From assembly GCA_037355855.1 (NCBI GenBank), contig CM074763.1, positions 2,728,001-2,792,000 of the forward strand: a DNA stretch of 64,000 nucleotides. The letters are read 5' to 3'. This document shows, piece by piece, positions 10,942 to 22,613 of this stretch; positions within the stretch are counted from its first letter, which is position 1; each line of letters opens with the position of its first letter. The position numbers and the translations under genes are program-made. The stretch comes from Pseudo-nitzschia pungens (taxonomy: Eukaryota > Bacillariophyta > Bacillariophyceae > Bacillariales > Bacillariaceae). The notes below the pieces were generated by a model. The model made no database searches, was not told the origin of the DNA, and saw only the letters and a list, made by a program, of their open reading frames with translations.

Positions 10942-13900
10942 ATGACGAGCGACAGCAACGGCAAAACCAGCAACGACCTCGAAGACGACCAAAGCACCGA
11001 CACCTATTCCTCGACGGGAGGCGCCAGGACCATAAACAGCAAGACCAGCGCCGAGTATCTCGATCGCATCAAAGAAGAAACCGATCGAATCCGCAGAAAG
11101 AGAGCCGAACGGTCATCGTCGGAAGGTGAACAACGGCCCTTTGCAGTCGTTGCCGAAGGAACCGGAATCCATCCCAACTACAACATCAACAACATATCCG
11201 CCCTGGGGGACAGCAGTTTCGAAGCTAGCCTAGGAGGACAACCGCCGTCGCAATCGACGTCGCCCACGAAATACTACAACAATTGTAACGACCACAATAC
11301 AGGAACCGAAACCACCCGGGTCGAGGTGGGCTTGAAATCAAACGGTCTTCCACAGCAGCGCAACACCGCGCTTCTTCGCTTGGATTCCCTTCATCGCTTG
11401 GATTCAGATCTAGCAGTAAATCATTCCGCCTCGGGGGAATTGGTGATCACCCAGAACGAAGAACCGTCTCCCGGCGAAAACAGCAAGGAATTCTTCGAGG
11501 TATCGATCCGCACCATCGGGAGCGATCACAGCAACAGCAACAGCAACAACAACAGCAACAGCAGCTTGGTCGAAGAATCGCCCCGCAAAGGTATTTTCAG
11601 TCTTCGATTTGCCAAGAGCTCCGACACGATGGCTACCGACGCACAGAAAGAAAACGAGGCCTTTCGCAACAAACTCATCGATGAGGTTTTGGGAACGGAA
11701 TCGGGAGAAAAGGTCCCGATGGAAAAGGTCATGATGATCATTTGGCAGTTCCGGGACGACAAGGACGTTATCAAATTCATGACGCGATTTGTCAGCAAGG
11801 TATGTGAGGCAGCTGCCATTGTGCTACAATAGTATGGTTTTGTGTGGAAAGGAATGATTGGAATGGTATTTTTTGAATGAATCTAGAAGCGGCCGAGAAA
11901 ACTCAACAGCCCCTTTTCTTTTGATTTGATTTGATTTGATTTGATTTGATTTGCGTTCTCTGTGCAACGAATTGCCTTTTTTCTTTGCGGATAGTTCGCG
12001 GGCTATCGAGACGTCTTTGAGGGAATCGAATTTTACCTTCCTCAATTGGCGCACATGATCATCCACCTCGAAACCGATTGGGACGATGCCATTCTGGAGC
12101 GATTCAGTCTCGTCATTGCCCAGCAATCCATACACTTTGCCCTGCAGCTGAACTGGATTTTGGCCGGTGCCATCGAGGATTACCAACCAGAGCTTCCCGA
12201 TGGTACCAGCAATCCGACACACAATCCCTTGTATTACGTCCGGTGTGTCAAGCTCCTGACCAACATTGAGCGGTGCGTTGTCTACCGAACGGCACGGAGC
12301 CGGGAACTCCAGCGCCTCTACGAAAAGGGCTTGGTCACAAAGACCGAGATGCACAGCATGGAGCAGGCCGACCGCAGGTTCACGGCCATGGAAATCACAC
12401 AGGTGGCTCCGGTGAAGGACGACTACGAAGTCTTTGGGGGGACGCTCATGTACAAGCGGGCCGTCCGGACCTCCTGTTTCAAGTTCAAGCGCTGGAAGCG
12501 ACGATACTTTGCCATCGAGGAGCGCATGCTCAACTGTTACAACACCGAGGGTGGGACACTGGTGCGTTCCATGCCGCTCGAAGGAGCTACCGTGCAAGCC
12601 ATGAGCATCAACAAGTACGAAAACATGTTCTCGGTGACCAACCGCAGCTTCGAATTCCGGATGCGGGCCAGCTCGCAGGAAGACCGGAACAAGTGGATCA
12701 AGATGTTGGAAAACGAGGCCAACACGCACCGCGTCTTTGGTCACACCGATTCCGCCCTTAATCTCAACGCCTACAACGAAGACGCACAGCGGGTCATTGG
12801 CGAATTGACGCCCTCGCAACGCGATCGATACCTCTTTTACCGGCAGGAACGAGACTTTGTCCGTCGCCTCACCGACATTGCGGAAGACCTCCGCTTTTTG
12901 GAACCCGCGGATCGAAAGGCGAACGCCCCGGGTTTGATGAAGACTTTGGAGATTCCCCCGTCTTCCTACTCGCCCCTCACGAGTTCGACGGACATTTTCC
13001 GTCGCATCCACTCTACTCTCTGGGAAGACACGCGGGTCTTCAACACGAAGGAACGATGCCCCACGGTCATGTACTTTTTGGGAGTCCGTGGAGAACTCGA
13101 ATACAAGGGTGAACGGCACGCGAACATGGACATTGCGGAATACATTCACCTCAAGTTCGACGCGAAGCTCGAGGATAGGGATGCGAAACTGACAACAAAG
13201 ACAATGGAGAACGGCCAGGAAGTTCTCGAACTTGATATGAGAGCACATCCGAGAGTTTCGGAGGAGAGAGAAAAGATTGTCGTAAAAAAGACGGGGCGCG
13301 CCTTAGAGGTAGACGAACACAAAGAGGACGACGGATCGGCTCTCTTGACACCAAGCAAAGGCGTTTCCGAATCCGATGTCGATCGACAAAGCATGGTCTG
13401 GTCCGGGAGCTTCACGGACCAACACGGTGAAGGGACGCCTCACAAGCCTTCCAAGGGCAAGGCAAGTCCGGTGAGGGCCAACCGCCAGCTGAAACGGTTT
13501 CTGCGAGAATCCATGATCTCCGTGCCGCGCAAACTCGCGCACCATCTCGAGCGCAAACACAGCCGCCACACGGAAGAAATCCTGGTGGACGATGTGCCCA
13601 TTGCCACCGGAAGGCACGTGTTATCGGGATCTCACGGGCTCGGCAAAGGCGTTTATGTGGGAAGATCGTCGGTCATGGACCAAAACAAAATTCTCATTGG
13701 AAAATCGAAGGCGGGAGACATCGATCAGGAATCCATGAACAGAGCCAGAGAAATTGTTTGCGGGGGAGAAACCTGGGCCGAAAAGTCCTTCCGCATGCTG
13801 GAAGGAATCAAGAACAAGCCAGAAGACGAGGAAGTTCAACTCGAAATAGTGTGCTTGCTTTCGAAGTCCAACGACGATCTGCGTCAAGAAGTCTTTGTGA

Positions 13901-14658
13901 TGCAAATGATTCACTACTACAAGAGTGTCTTTATCGCTGCCGATCTCCCATTGTGGCTCAAGACGTACAAAATCCTGAGCACTTCGGCCAGCACAGGTCT
14001 TCTGGAGTTCAACCAAGATTCGACGTCTCTCGATGGTCTGAAGAAGTCGGAGCATTATCCCAAAGAAGGTGGTTTACGGAAGTATTACGAGAACACATAT
14101 GGTGGACCGGACTCTGTATCTTTCAAGGCAGCGCAACGTAACTTCATGCAGAGTTTAGCAGGATATTCCGTTGTTTGCTACCTTCTCGGCTTGAAGGATC
14201 GTCACAACGGAAATATTATGATCGATATGTACGGCCATCTGATTCACATCGATTACGGTTTCTGTATGGGCATGTGTGTTGGCCACGAATTTACACTGGA
14301 GCGTGCACCTTTTAAATTGACGGAGGAGTATGTCGACGTCATGGGTGGTATCGACAGTGAATGCTACGAGGAGTTTGTCCGTCTGTTCGTTGAGGGAATG
14401 AAAGAAGCACGAAACAAATGCCACATTGCATTGGGTCTGGTAGAGATTATGATGTACAAATCGAATTATCCGTGCTTTTCGGGTAGACGATATGGTGGAG
14501 GACAGGCTTTGAGGGGTTTCCGAGAGCGTCTCATGCTGGACGTCCCAGACGAATTGGTGGAACGCAAGGCTAAGCAATTGATAAACAAGGCGCGAAATCA
14601 CTGGGGTACAAGGGCGTATGACTCTTTCCAGCAATGGTCGAATGGTTATGCCATGTAG
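10942..14658 (+). CDS. Phosphatidylinositol 4-kinase, type III, with PH domain
   Basis: Two exons, 10942-11799 and 11995-14658, 1173 residues. The intron has donor GTATGT and acceptor GGATAG, and joins VSK to FAGYRDVFEG in phase 0. The N-terminal 285 residues are polar and low complexity. The region from about residue 250 to 380 (FYLPQLAHMII...QQSIHFALQLNW) matches the helical lipid-kinase unique region of PI4K type III beta/Pik1. A PH domain follows at about 430-535 (GGTLMYKRA, then KRWKRRYFAIEE, ending W-I-K-M). The PI3/4-kinase catalytic domain occupies about 845-1173, with DDLRQE, catalytic-loop DRHNGN near 1021 and metal-binding HIDYGF near 1036; key residues are intact. It would make PI4P on Golgi or endosomal membranes. 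The PH domain between the helical and catalytic parts is not present in animal PI4K beta. The family is sure; assignment to beta rather than alpha rests on length and the helical region. Confidence 0.9.
11921..11953. repeat. TTTGA pentanucleotide microsatellite in PI4K intron
   Basis: Six TTTGA units lie inside the intron, about 40 nt upstream of the acceptor. Confidence 0.9.
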
Positions 14659-15317
14659 AAGACATTGAAAGTTGTATAGAGAATAGTCATGAATTAGAGA
14701 ATTAAATTATTGAAGTTTTTTGTGACATGACCTTCAAGTCTTTGGATTGTGTACCGGTAGACCTAACTTCCGACAAAAACAACAATGCTTCAAACCCGAA
14801 ATACGCGTAAGGATTTACCGCCACTTCGTCATGATGATACGACCTTAATAATAATACGAAGTAAGATCTTACTTCGTACTCTAAAAAATAATACGAAGTA
14901 ATATTGTTGTTCTGAAGCTTTGAAGCGCAGTAAAGCGCAATTAACCATAATTGCATCAGAACAAAATTCCGATGACATCATGAACGGTGGATGTCGGGTG
15001 TCAAAAAAATTATCAGCGGTCGGCAATCGGCTGTCGGCATTTACTAGTAATTATCGTACGTTTGCTACTAAAAACCTCGCACCCATAATCGTACCAATTT
15101 TTTCGTCTCCCACAAAAAACGAGAATGACATCACCCAGCACCGACCGACGAAAGAACAAAAAGCAATAGTAACCAAAACCTGAGTTTTTCTACCGTATTC
15201 TCATTGTAATTGAACATCAAACAATCATCACAACTTCCGAAAGCAGTTTCACATTTTCTTTGCATAAAGAATAGAACACATCTGACACAAGACATATTGA
15301 GGAAGAAACCGAGCGGG
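14659..15317. other. Intergenic region with a 24-bp perfect palindrome
   Basis: AT-rich spacer. A perfect 24-bp palindrome lies at 14855-14878, with half-site TACGAAGTAAGA, and a further TACGAAGTAA copy follows at about 14891. In-frame codons without ATG run from 15210 into the next gene; I treat these as leader. Confidence 0.7.
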
Positions 15318-16802
15318 ATGCACGAAGAAACCACCAGCAGAAGAATCGAATCCATCGCGGGACGACTACTTTCGCGACATCTATCGGAAGATGAAATGCA
15401 GTCATCATCGTCGGCTTCTGCGACTCCCATCCACACAATGTCACCCAGCGTGATCAAAATGTTCGAAACTCTTGAACGTCGCTCTAATTTTCCTACAAAA
15501 CTCCAAGAGGACATTGATGAAATACTGGAGGGAGTGGCGGGGAACTTTCTGTTCGCTTTCGAAAAGAAACTGGTTGATTTGCTCTACGGAAACGCCTACG
15601 ATCCATCCATTGATCAAAGGGGACGGAGCGGCCTCAACTTCGAAGTGGATACCGAAGACCAGGTCGAAACGGCTATTCGCTGTTTTCCGAACGTGCTTTC
15701 CCGACGTTCCTTGATCTACGATGCCCCAATCGAAGCGCAGGTCGCGTTACGATCGGTGGCCTTTGTTCCCTTGTTCGTCAGGCTGGGGATCGAGCTTGGT
15801 CGTGAATCTTTTGCGACTGATCAGCGCGGGGGATTGATTTCTCCCCAAGCATGGTCTCGCAACAATAACACAGAAGGGCAATCGCCACCATGGAGCAACA
15901 GAAGTCGTGCCAATAGATGGTCACAGCTGCTTCCTCCGACGCAGCGTGGAAACACTCTTCATCGAGCGCTCGTCCAGCGGCTCGCCCCCCATCTCTTCAA
16001 ACGCAACGACTACAGCAGCGTTCTCTTTGAGCTCGCTACCGCAACCGCGGATTCGAGAGACAACAGCGATGTCGAACTCGCGGAGCGTATCGATGCGGAG
16101 TTCTTGGCTGTGATTCAAAGACTTCGCGCGGAGAAGTTGCTGTTCCAACGCGATATGTTAAAGGTTTCTAGCCGTAAGAATCTCAGAAACAAGCGCAAGA
16201 ATTTTTCCAATTGGAACATGGTGGCAGCCCTGTGTGCCAATCCGAGTCCTTTGTTTTCCAAGAAACGATTCCTATACTTGGTCGAATGGGATCCTGATAG
16301 CCTTCTGACGCCCGACGGGATGGGAAAGCTTCCCATTCATTTTGCCGCAAGCTTAGTGTGCAGCGAAGAACAAGACCGCGGCGATTCCGGAAACAGGAAT
16401 GAAATTGATGGAAACTCCAAAACAAACCACCAGCACCTTGATCGATTCAGAATCGTCCTCACGATGGGTTTGAAGCATTTTCCTACCGAACTCGGTGGTC
16501 TATTTCACACCGACAACGCCGGTGATTCAGCCTTTCGGCTGGCCTGTCAAACCTTTGGAAGCGAAAAGGTCAATGACCTTCTCGGCAACGTTTTGAGTGA
16601 TCAAGTAATTCGTCGTGAGGGGGAAGCCACAAACTCAACAAAGACAACTACGATTCTGCATGCATTGGTTTCCTTGGCGAGCCAAAAGAACATCGACGTA
16701 GATGGACTCTTTTTCTTGATACGAAGAGATCCGGCCATGCTTCGAGTCTCGGGATTTCCTCCTCCATGCGAGAAACTGAAATCAATGACCATCGACACGT
16801 AG
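15318..16802 (+). CDS. Diatom-family protein with ankyrin-like C-terminal region
   Basis: Single-exon gene, 494 residues from the first ATG (15318). The frame is open further upstream to about 15210, but only with a non-ATG start. The N-terminal third is polar. The central part contains RAEKLLFQRDMLKVS followed by a basic stretch. The C-terminal half contains ankyrin-like helical units (ALCANPSPLFSKKRFLYLVE with DGMGKLPIHFAAS, and DNAGDSAFRLACQTFGSEK). I recognise this arrangement as typical of a multi-copy diatom family, but cannot assign a function. The repeats are too degenerate for a firm ankyrin count. It is followed by a convergent gene about 390 nt away. Confidence 0.7.
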   Translation: MHEETTSRRIESIAGRLLSRHLSEDEMQSSSSASATPIHTMSPSVIKMFETLERRSNFPTKLQEDIDEILEGVAGNFLFAFEKKLVDLLYGNAYDPSIDQRGRSGLNFEVDTEDQVETAIRCFPNVLSRRSLIYDAPIEAQVALRSVAFVPLFVRLGIELGRESFATDQRGGLISPQAWSRNNNTEGQSPPWSNRSRANRWSQLLPPTQRGNTLHRALVQRLAPHLFKRNDYSSVLFELATATADSRDNSDVELAERIDAEFLAVIQRLRAEKLLFQRDMLKVSSRKNLRNKRKNFSNWNMVAALCANPSPLFSKKRFLYLVEWDPDSLLTPDGMGKLPIHFAASLVCSEEQDRGDSGNRNEIDGNSKTNHQHLDRFRIVLTMGLKHFPTELGGLFHTDNAGDSAFRLACQTFGSEKVNDLLGNVLSDQVIRREGEATNSTKTTTILHALVSLASQKNIDVDGLFFLIRRDPAMLRVSGFPPPCEKLKSMTIDT

Positions 16803-17193
16803 AACTTAGAGCGCATTCCTCAGTCAACGGGGGGGGTTCTCTGATTGTCGCTAGGACGGGAAATGGAAATGGGACCATCTGAGGAGGTCAAAATTGCTCA
16901 ATTTATCCCACACAAGATGTTAATCAATGAAAACCTTTCTTTCATTCATGCGCGATTCCGTGCAAATGCAATTGAAACAGAGTCATTCAAAATCCCAAAG
17001 AATATCCAATGCATGTCGCAATTCAAATAATTTTATTATATTGTTAAAAAACTTTTTCTTCTTTTCTTTCCCCCTCTTTCTACAATCTATCCGAATAAGA
17101 GATGAACCAAGGAAAATATGGAAGTGACGGAGAGCAAGTGCAATGTCGCTTTCCGTTGATGGCCTCTGACGGATGGATTATGGAGTGGACCGA
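16803..17193. other. Convergent 3' spacer
   Basis: About 390 nt between the stop codons of convergent genes. It is AT-rich, with a T/C tract near 17050-17085. Nothing else was recognised. Confidence 0.5.
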
Positions 17194-19707
17194 TTAGGTA
17201 CTCATGTAGGTGGACATATCGATTTCATCGGGCAGCTCGGGAATGTTGACCTCGAATCGACTCTGAACCTTGCCCAGAATTTCTTGGTCTTGCTCACTGG
17301 AAATGAAGGAAATGGCGATACCCTTGGTGCCGAATCGCCCGGCACGGCCAACGCGGTGCAAAAACTGATCCGACTCGTCGGGGAAGTCGTAGTTGACCAC
17401 GACGTTGACACGCTCGATATCGATACCACGACCGAACAAGTCGGTTGCAACCAGAATACGCGCATTGAAATCCTTGAAGGACTTGTACTTGGCAATTCGC
17501 TCTTCCTGCTTCATTGCACCGTGGATACAGATAGAAGGGAAGTTGCACTCCGTCAAGAGACGGTTGAGCTCCTTGGCGCGAGCGACCTTTGACACAAAAA
17601 TGACAACCTGGTTGAATTCAAGGGCATCCAACAAGTCGTTGAGCTTGCGGTTCTTTTCGGCCTCGGCCAACTTGCAGTAGTAGAGTTGCAATCCGTGGAG
17701 GGTGAGCTTGGTTTCGTCATCAATGTAGATTTCCATGGGGTCCTGGCAAAACTTTTTGCAGACTGGTCGGACCTCCTTGGAAAGAGTGGCACTAAAAAGC
17801 ATGACCTGGTTGAAACGAAAACGAAAAAAAAAAAGCGATCCCGATGAAGGGCATCGCGCGTGAGAGAACTTTCCAAAAAACGCAAAAACCGGATTTGCAA
17901 CTGCGTATTGATGACCAAAGTAAAGGGTGCAAATCTCTCAACTCACCTGCTTTTCATGGGGGGTCAAGCGGAAGATTTCCTGGATGTCCCGTCTCATGTC
18001 CAAGGATTCAAGCACGCGATCGCACTCGTCCAGGACAAAATGCTTGATGCCGTCAAGCTTGAGATCCTTATCCCGAGCCAATCCCAGAATGCGACCGGGG
18101 GTTCCCACCACAATGTGCGGGCAGTCGTTCTTGAGGATTTCCTTGTTCTGCTTGACCGAAACTCCTCCGTAAAAGACAGCGGTCTTTACCTTTGGCATGT
18201 ACTTGCTGAATCGCTCGTACTCATGGGCAATCTGGAAAGCGAGTTCACGGGTGTGGCAAATAACCAAAACCGAGACCTTCGACTCTTCCACATTGGCCTG
18301 TTGGAGGGTCGCGAGGGTAAAGACGGCGGTTTTACCCATTCCAGACTTGGCCTGGCAAATGACATCGCCTCCAAGAACGGCCTGGGGGATGGTCTCGTGC
18401 TGAACTTCTGAGGGATGCTCGAATCCCGCATCGACAATGGCTCGCAAAAGCTCCGGCTTGAGCATAAAGTCCTTGAATCCAGAGGCGTGGATACCAACGT
18501 AATGACCTCTGCGTTGGATGTGGACGTAGATTGGGTCGTGGAAAAATGCATTGCATTCGTGAATGATTGGTTTGGCATCGTTGAATCAATGATATGGTGG
18601 GATGTTGTAACGGTTGTCGGAATTGAGTTGAGTTGAATTGGATGGCGAAATAAGCTATACAGAACACAAATTCTGGTTTCGTGTTTGCGCAGCAGCATGT
18701 ATGATAGGACTGATATCGATTCGAGAAAACGCTGGTTTCATTTCGGTTGGACTTGCACTGGGTTCGTGCATCAATCAACAAAGGAACAGTACGGGTTCGT
18801 GGTCAATACGGACGCCGACTGATGGTGTTTTCAATGTAAAAACGCATCGCAGTGTGACACGTCCGGGAAAATGCACTCAGAACAAATACCGCACCAATTC
18901 CAGATGTGTAATTAGGCCCAAAAGAGCTCGTTGCTGCGCCGCTCTTAGGAGCTAGCACTGTCCCTAAAGTGTAATCCACAAAAGTGACTCCTCCGGTTCG
19001 TGTCTATTTCTGAAGAAATAGAACCGCTGTCGAATATCATTGCCACCCACAGTCTCTTTGGAACACTCCAAATTGTAACAGGCGAGTAATTTCCGGTCTT
19101 ATTCTCTTTGGTTCTGTTCTCCGCGGTGGACCTGCACAACAATAGCACTAACCCATGCCAGTTACTCGCGGCACTCTGTTCCTCCCAAAAGTCGAGTCGT
19201 CGTTTGCTCGTTATTGCGTTTGCGTTTGATTGTGTCCCATTTGGAATGGTCGTCATTCAACCAGAGGCTATAGATTGGTTGATTGATTGATCGATCCCGA
19301 TGCGTTCCATCGTTTCGATTCAGATAGTATCATATTGGCTGCATAAATATCGATAATATCTAACTCACTTTTTGGTTTCCTTTGCTTCCTCTCCGGCAGT
19401 GGCCTTGTCGCCAACGGCAACTTCCTGTCATTGACGAATCAAACAGAGACGAAAAATGTGTTCTTGTTAGTCTGACTTCTCTGTGCAATACGGTGTGACC
19501 AATCATCCGTGATTTTTAATCCCGGTCTGTCGTAGAATTTCGCGTAGACTCCCGAACTGGAAGGCTGTCTAGTGCCAATGCTTGGATCGATTTATCGATC
19601 CAACGATCGATGATCGGAGGCACATCCCCCCCCTCCCGCATACGAACGGATCAACCTACCTCTTCTTCGTCGTAGTCGACGAGTTCGTCTTCGTTGTTAT
19701 CGGCCAT
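17194..19707 (-). CDS. DEAD-box (DECD) RNA helicase UAP56/Sub2/DDX39
   Basis: Four minus-strand exons are inferred: 19707-19660, 19424-19369, 18508-17947 and 17805-17194, giving 425 residues, close to the usual 425-430. Every junction is GT-AG and in phase: [16 protein letters not shown], then [11 protein letters not shown]...KETK, then [16 protein letters not shown], and the last joins EKQ to [10 protein letters not shown]. Motif I is SGMGKT (about 90-95), motif II is the family-specific DECD (about 196-199), motif III is SAT (about 227-229), and motif VI is [13 protein letters not shown]56/Sub2 is an ATP-dependent helicase of spliceosome assembly and of the TREX mRNA export complex in the nucleus. 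The second intron (18509-19368, about 860 nt) is by far the longest in the window. The protein appears complete and functional. Confidence 0.93.
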
Positions 19708-20566
19708 GGTGATTATTACAATTATTGAGTTCTCGGTGGTGAAATGATAATCGTGAAAAGAGCAACTGCTGTTGTGAAGTCATCCTTTTTTGCGAGCGAT
19801 CGGATCGAAGCTGCTGAAATTACGCGAAACTAGTACGATACTCGTACTATTTAGCGTACGGAAATCGCCTGGCATTTCATGTTACGAAGTACAGTACGAA
19901 AATAAGCCTTACAAAGTATTAGCACTACCGGTACTGTACCGTAAACCTTACCGTACTTCGTATTGTTTTGGCCTTCGGACACACGGCAGAACAGAAAGTA
20001 CTCGTACGATTTGTACCGGTACTACGTGTAGTTTTGAACGACTAATAAACTTTACTCTACGGGGGATCCTACGAGGACCTTCATTTTAATGAGAAAGGCT
20101 CATAACCTAAGTATGTGAGATTGGGCGCGGGTGCTATGAGAATCCTGTGGTCGAGAGGAATTCCCAACAAGTTTTTGACAAAAAACAAAATCATTTCAAA
20201 AAAAAATTTGAATTCAGTCATCAATGGAGTCTTCGATGGAAATCAAAAGTGAACATTCAACGAACTTTCTTTTCCCAATCATCTTTCCCGTATCGGTATC
20301 TGGTTGCTGTGAGTCCACAACCCTCTCCACACTCGGGAAGGCCATACGATGTACAGCTGCATCCGACGTTCTAACGACATTTAAAAACGAACCGGAGGAC
20401 CGAGATACCAAGAGAGAGTGAAAGAATCTTCCAGAGGAAGCTAACGGGTCGAGGGAAGAAACGATCCATCGAGAAAAAAGGATAGGGCGTTGCGATCATT
20501 GAGATTCGTCGAAAGCCTGTCATTTTTTGCAAAACACCGTGTGCATCAAAAATCACAACATCTACC
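19708..20566. other. Divergent promoter region
   Basis: About 860 nt between the UAP56 start (minus strand) and a plus-strand membrane protein gene. It contains GTACTTCGTA and GTAAACCTTACCGTA motifs at about 19880-19970. Short ORFs have no recognisable features. Confidence 0.55.
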
Positions 20567-22613
20567 ATGGCTTCGACGATTTCCTCGGCGATGACGTCTG
20601 CCGTCGCGTATCCTATGGAAATCTTTGCCGAGCGATACGCCGTCTTTCTCCCCTGGTACGAGCAAGCCCTTGTGCGCCTGGAAATCCAGGAATGGGCCGT
20701 CTATTATACAGCTCTCCACGCTTGTACCAAGGATTCGTGGAAGGCTCTGGTCAGCACCTACCAGCTATGGTACCTCATCCTTCGGCCGCCGAGCATTGTG
20801 GCCTGGATTGTTCTGCAGCACACGGGGAGGTTTGTGGGGGAACACGGCGGAAAATCCCTGCAGAGCCTGGCCATTCAAACCAAGAATATCGCAATCTGGT
20901 GCGTCCGCTTCCAGTTGTCGCTCGACAAGGTGCAGCTCCTGGGGGAGGCCGGATTGGTGGCCACGATAGTCGGGTTGTACTACCTCCGAAAGTGGCTCCA
21001 GAGACAGACCTACTGGGCCCGGCTGGTTACCTCGTACAAGGCCAAAAAGAGAACCGCGATACGGGTAAGAAGAGACTGCATGTGTCTGTATTCGTCATGA
21101 TCGAAATCATGATACCGTGTACAATTGTCATTCTGTCTATTCTCAAACATTCCATGTTGCTTGGATCTATTTTGTTGCATTAATCAATCGTCATCAGTCG
21201 ATCACCGACTTTTTCGATAGGTTAGCACGAGTCTCAAAGATTCTAGCCTTGATCATCCCCCATTTGATCTTTGTGGGCCTCTGTGTTGCTGTTCGCCTCG
21301 CTTTCCCAGGGGCCGTTCGATACGTAACCTACGAGACCCCCGTGCTGTGGTATTTGAGCGTCGTGTATCCCTTCATCAGCACCTTTCTATGGATTCAGAA
21401 CCAACGCCGGTCAAAAAGGAGTATTGTGAATGGTACCAGTAGTGACGGTTTTCATAAGGATGAAAATGAAAACGATGATGGTAGCAATGGAATGTCCGTT
21501 TCGGAACGAAAGAAAAAATTCGAGAGGAAGAACAAAAACGCAGAGAAACCTGCTCCCGAATTCATCAACGAAACGAATGCTATGGCAACAACTCGATATT
21601 GGCTCAACTATTGGCAGGTCTACGCCATTGTTCAGGGTGTGGGTCGTTGCTTCTCGATGACTCCCATCGTGGGCCGCTTCCTGATATCCCACCCAATCTT
21701 CCATTTTTTCACCGGAGAGTGCAAGCTATTTTTCTTTGTGTGGGTGTTTGGAATGGAAAAAATTCTGGGAAGCGCGACATCTGCTTCCGGTGACTCTTTC
21801 ATGGTGGAGGCCCTACCATTGCGCCTGATTCAAACGTTTGCCACGCCAATGGTCCTCAAATTGCACGCTCTCGTCTCTGACGCTATTCCTCGGGACCTTT
21901 GGCAGAAATGGGTGGTCTCCAAAACCAAAACATCCCTTGATCTGGCAGTTTTGGTACGGGCGCTCTCGGAGGAACGAAGAGATTGGCTTGTTCATGTTAC
22001 GGAAGAAGCGCGAGTTCTGACCCTCCCGTCTATTACCCTACTGATGCCGGGATTTGTCACGCAGTTCGGGGTGGCCTACGTTCGTTACGCAGTCCCAAGT
22101 GCCAAATCGGCCCAGGCCAAGTCCAAAACTGCAAAACTCGTGTATCTCCAGTACTGGGTTCTTCACTGCTGTGTGGCCGGCCTTCTGGCTTATCTGGAAG
22201 GTGTTCTCTGGTGGATCCCATTTTCAACCCACGCTGTCTTCCTCCTGTGGTGCTACCTGATTCTTCCGCAGGCCATTAGTTATATTTATGGAATGCTCGA
22301 ATCGGACCTCGTCGCCTTTGGGTTGCTCCCCAAGGTCGACGACTCACAGGATGCAACCATAGGCATTAACGAGACGAAAATCGCCCGTTTGTTTAACTGG
22401 GTGGTCACTTGGCTCCCGGTGGCAGATGCTATCACAACCAGCGACGAGAAAGACACAAATGACAACACAAAGGGAGAGGATAACCAATCCACTGCCAGTG
22501 ATAGTCAAAATAGTCGAACGGACAAGGCTACAGAAGCAAATGGGATGGAACAATCAATGACTAATGGTTCCGAAATTACCGCGGGGAATGAGGCAAAAGA
22601 CAAGGATGTGTGA
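20567..22613 (+). CDS. Multi-pass membrane protein with two TB2/DP1/HVA22 (REEP)-like modules
   Basis: Two exons, 20567-21064 and 21198-22613, 637 residues. The intron (133 nt) has donor GTAAGA and acceptor CATCAG. It joins KKRTAIR to SITDFFDRLARV in phase 0; the nearer AG at 21220 would break the frame. Several hydrophobic segments are visible. The segment TRYWLNYWQVYAIVQG and the following hydrophobic stretch resemble the 'W.tYWvvya' start of TB2/DP1/HVA22 domains. A second similar unit begins VYLQYWVLHCCVAGLL. REEP/HVA22 proteins are hairpin proteins that shape tubular ER, so an ER-membrane role is inferred. The C-terminal 70 residues are polar and Asn/Asp/Thr-rich. A conserved-sequence search would be needed to confirm the family; the membrane nature is clear. 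Confidence 0.68.

Noticed and set aside
11824..13248. Minus-strand ORF of 474 codons opposite the PI4-kinase
   Set aside because: It lies antisense to clear PH and helical domains; its translation has no recognisable domain and follows codon bias of the real gene.
21218..21225. Acceptor GATAG at 21220 for the membrane protein intron
   Set aside because: It puts exon 2 out of frame; the acceptor at 21197 keeps phase and adds a sensible sequence.
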